37,494 bases of DNA from Pseudomonadales bacterium RIFCSPLOWO2_12_59_9 (GTDB taxonomy: Bacteria; Pseudomonadota; Gammaproteobacteria; Pseudomonadales; Pseudomonadaceae). The stretch covers positions 1 to 37,494 of the forward strand of contig MHZN01000295.1 of NCBI GenBank assembly GCA_001830395.1. The letters are read 5' to 3'. How positions within the stretch are numbered: position 1 is the first letter of the stretch; every line of letters begins with the position of its first letter. Shown one piece after another: positions 35,764 through 37,494 of the stretch. Both the position numbers and the translations under genes were made by a program. The notes beneath the pieces are model-generated. The model did no database searches. It saw only the letters and a program-made list of their open reading frames with translations, and was not told the DNA's origin.

Positions 35764-37494
35764 TTAAGCCTGGCTTTCAGCCAGGAACAACCAGGTATCG
35801 AGCACCGAATCGGGGTTCAGCGAAACGCTTTCAATCCCCTGCTCCATCAACCACTTGGCCAGATCTGGATGATCAGACGGGCCTTGGCCGCAGATACCAA
35901 TGTATTTGTTGGCCTTGCGGCACGCCTGAATGGCATTCGACAGCAACTTCTTAACCGCCGGATTACGCTCATCAAACAGGTGCGCGATGATCCCGGAGTC
36001 TCGATCCAGGCCCAGGGTCAGCTGGGTCAGATCGTTGGAACCAATCGAGAAGCCATCGAAGAACTCGAGGAATTCGTCGGCCAGAATCGCGTTGGAAGGC
36101 AGCTCGCACATCATGATCACGCGCAGGCCATTCTCGCCACGGGACAAGCCGTTGCTGGCCAGCAGATCGACCACCTGACTGGCCTCACCCAAGGTGCGCA
36201 CGAACGGCACCATGATCTCGACGTTGGTCAAGCCCATCTCATTGCGCACTTTCTTCAGTGCCCGGCATTCCAGCTCGAAGCAGTCACGGAAGGATTCACT
36301 GATGTAACGCGAGGCGCCACGGAAACCCAGCATCGGGTTTTCTTCTTCCGGCTCGTACAGTTTGCCGCCGATCAGGTTGGCGTATTCGTTGGACTTAAAG
36401 TCCGACAGCCGCACTATCACCTTCTTCGGCCAGAAAGCCGCCGCCAAGGTGCTAATGCCCTCGACCAGCTTCTCGACATAGAAGCCCACCGGATCGCTAT
36501 ACCCGGCGATGCGTTTCTCGACGCTGTCCTTGATCTCCGCCGGCAAGCTGGCGAAGTTCAGTAGCGCCTTAGGGTGCACGCCGATCATGCGGTTGATGAT
36601 GAATTCCAGCCGCGCCAGGCCTACGCCTTCATTGGGCAGCTGGGCGAAATCGAAAGCACGGTCGGGGTTGCCGACGTTCATCATGATCTTGAACGGCAGA
36701 TCCGGCATGGCATCGACGGAGTTCTTGCGAATATCAAAACCCAGCTCGCCTTCGAAGATAAAGCCGGTATCGCCCTCGGCGCAGGACACGGTAACGCCCT
36801 GACCGTCTTGCAATATGTGAGTCGCGTTGCCGCAGCCGACCACCGCCGGAATACCCAACTCACGGGCGATAATGGCCGCGTGGCAGGTACGCCCGCCGCG
36901 ATTGGTGACGATGGCGCTGGCGCGTTTCATCACCGGTTCCCAATCCGGGTCGGTCATGTCGGAGACCAACACATCGCCCGGCTGGACCTTGTCCATCTCG
37001 GAAACGTCGTGAATCACCCGCACTTTGCCGGCGCCAATGCGCTGACCGATGGCGCGGCCCTCGACCAGGACTGTGCCTTTTTCTTTGAGCAGGTAGCGCT
37101 CCATGACATTGATATTGGTGCGGCTTTTGACGGTTTCCGGGCGAGCCTGAACGATATACAGCTTGCCGTCATCGCCATCTTTGGCCCACTCGATGTCCAT
37201 CGGCCGGCCGTAGTGCTTCTCGATGATCAGCGCCTGCTTGGCCAACTCGGTGACCTCGGCATCGCTCAGGCAAAAGCGCGCACGATCGGCGTGCTCAACA
37301 TCAACCACCTTGACCGACTTGCCGGCCTTGGCTTCGTCGCCATAAACCATCTTGATCGCTTTGCTACCCAGGTTGCGGCGCAGGATCGCCGGGCGACCGG
37401 CCTCCAGGGTTTGCTTGTGCACATAAAACTCGTCTGGGTTGACCGCGCCCTGCACCACGGTTTCGCCCAGGCCGTAGGCGCCGGTGATAAACAC
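35764..37494 (-). CDS. ppsA: Phosphoenolpyruvate synthase, C-terminal part (5' end outside window)
   Basis: [26 protein letters not shown] phosphohistidine site; [20 protein letters not shown]; runs off the edge. Confidence 0.96.
   Translation of the reverse strand: MFITGAYGLGETVVQGAVNPDEFYVHKQTLEAGRPAILRRNLGSKAIKMVYGDEAKAGKSVKVVDVEHADRARFCLSDAEVTELAKQALIIEKHYGRPMDIEWAKDGDDGKLYIVQARPETVKSRTNINVMERYLLKEKGTVLVEGRAIGQRIGAGKVRVIHDVSEMDKVQPGDVLVSDMTDPDWEPVMKRASAIVTNRGGRTCHAAIIARELGIPAVVGCGNATHILQDGQGVTVSCAEGDTGFIFEGELGFDIRKNSVDAMPDLPFKIMMNVGNPDRAFDFAQLPNEGVGLARLEFIINRMIGVHPKALLNFASLPAEIKDSVEKRIAGYSDPVGFYVEKLVEGISTLAAAFWPKKVIVRLSDFKSNEYANLIGGKLYEPEEENPMLGFRGASRYISESFRDCFELECRALKKVRNEMGLTNVEIMVPFVRTLGEASQVVDLLASNGLSRGENGLRVIMMCELPSNAILADEFLEFFDGFSIGSNDLTQLTLGLDRDSGIIAHLFDERNPAVKKLLSNAIQACRKANKYIGICGQGPSDHPDLAKWLMEQGIESVSLNPDSVLDTWLFLAESQA

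Overview
A Pseudomonas-type chromosomal window, judged from protein families and gene order. The right part (about 14.2-37.5 kb) carries a nitrate-assimilation / siroheme block (NarK/NasA-type transporter, PP2C-kinase, nirB, nirD, assimilatory nitrate reductase, cobA) followed by the oprF-sigX-cmpX-crfX-cmaX-rraA-hydrolase-ppsA order known from P. aeruginosa. Between the PP2C-kinase gene and nirB sits an oppositely oriented five-gene chemotaxis-derived locus (17.6-22.9 kb): a membrane CheA-like Hpt/HATPase kinase without a CheW-like domain, a CheY-like regulator, a degenerate-receiver+CheX protein, a CheX-like protein and a truncated MCP-like protein. It has a candidate sigma-28 promoter, and its two CheX-like proteins end in nearly identical tails (GELEMF / GELELF). 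This is the best candidate for an undescribed system. Both nasA and nirB have a sigma-54-like promoter followed by a leader with ANTAR-type hexaloop hairpin(s) and an intrinsic terminator, suggesting NasT/NasR-type antitermination. The left part shows two abrupt joins: SIR2 deacylase fused in frame to an MmeI-like DNA methyltransferase (about 515-560), and a TPP-dependent E1-alpha gene joined out of frame to the C-terminal half of NuoN (about 8180-8189). At least the second looks like an assembly chimera or a rearrangement scar. No tRNA, rRNA, CRISPR array or transposase was recognised.
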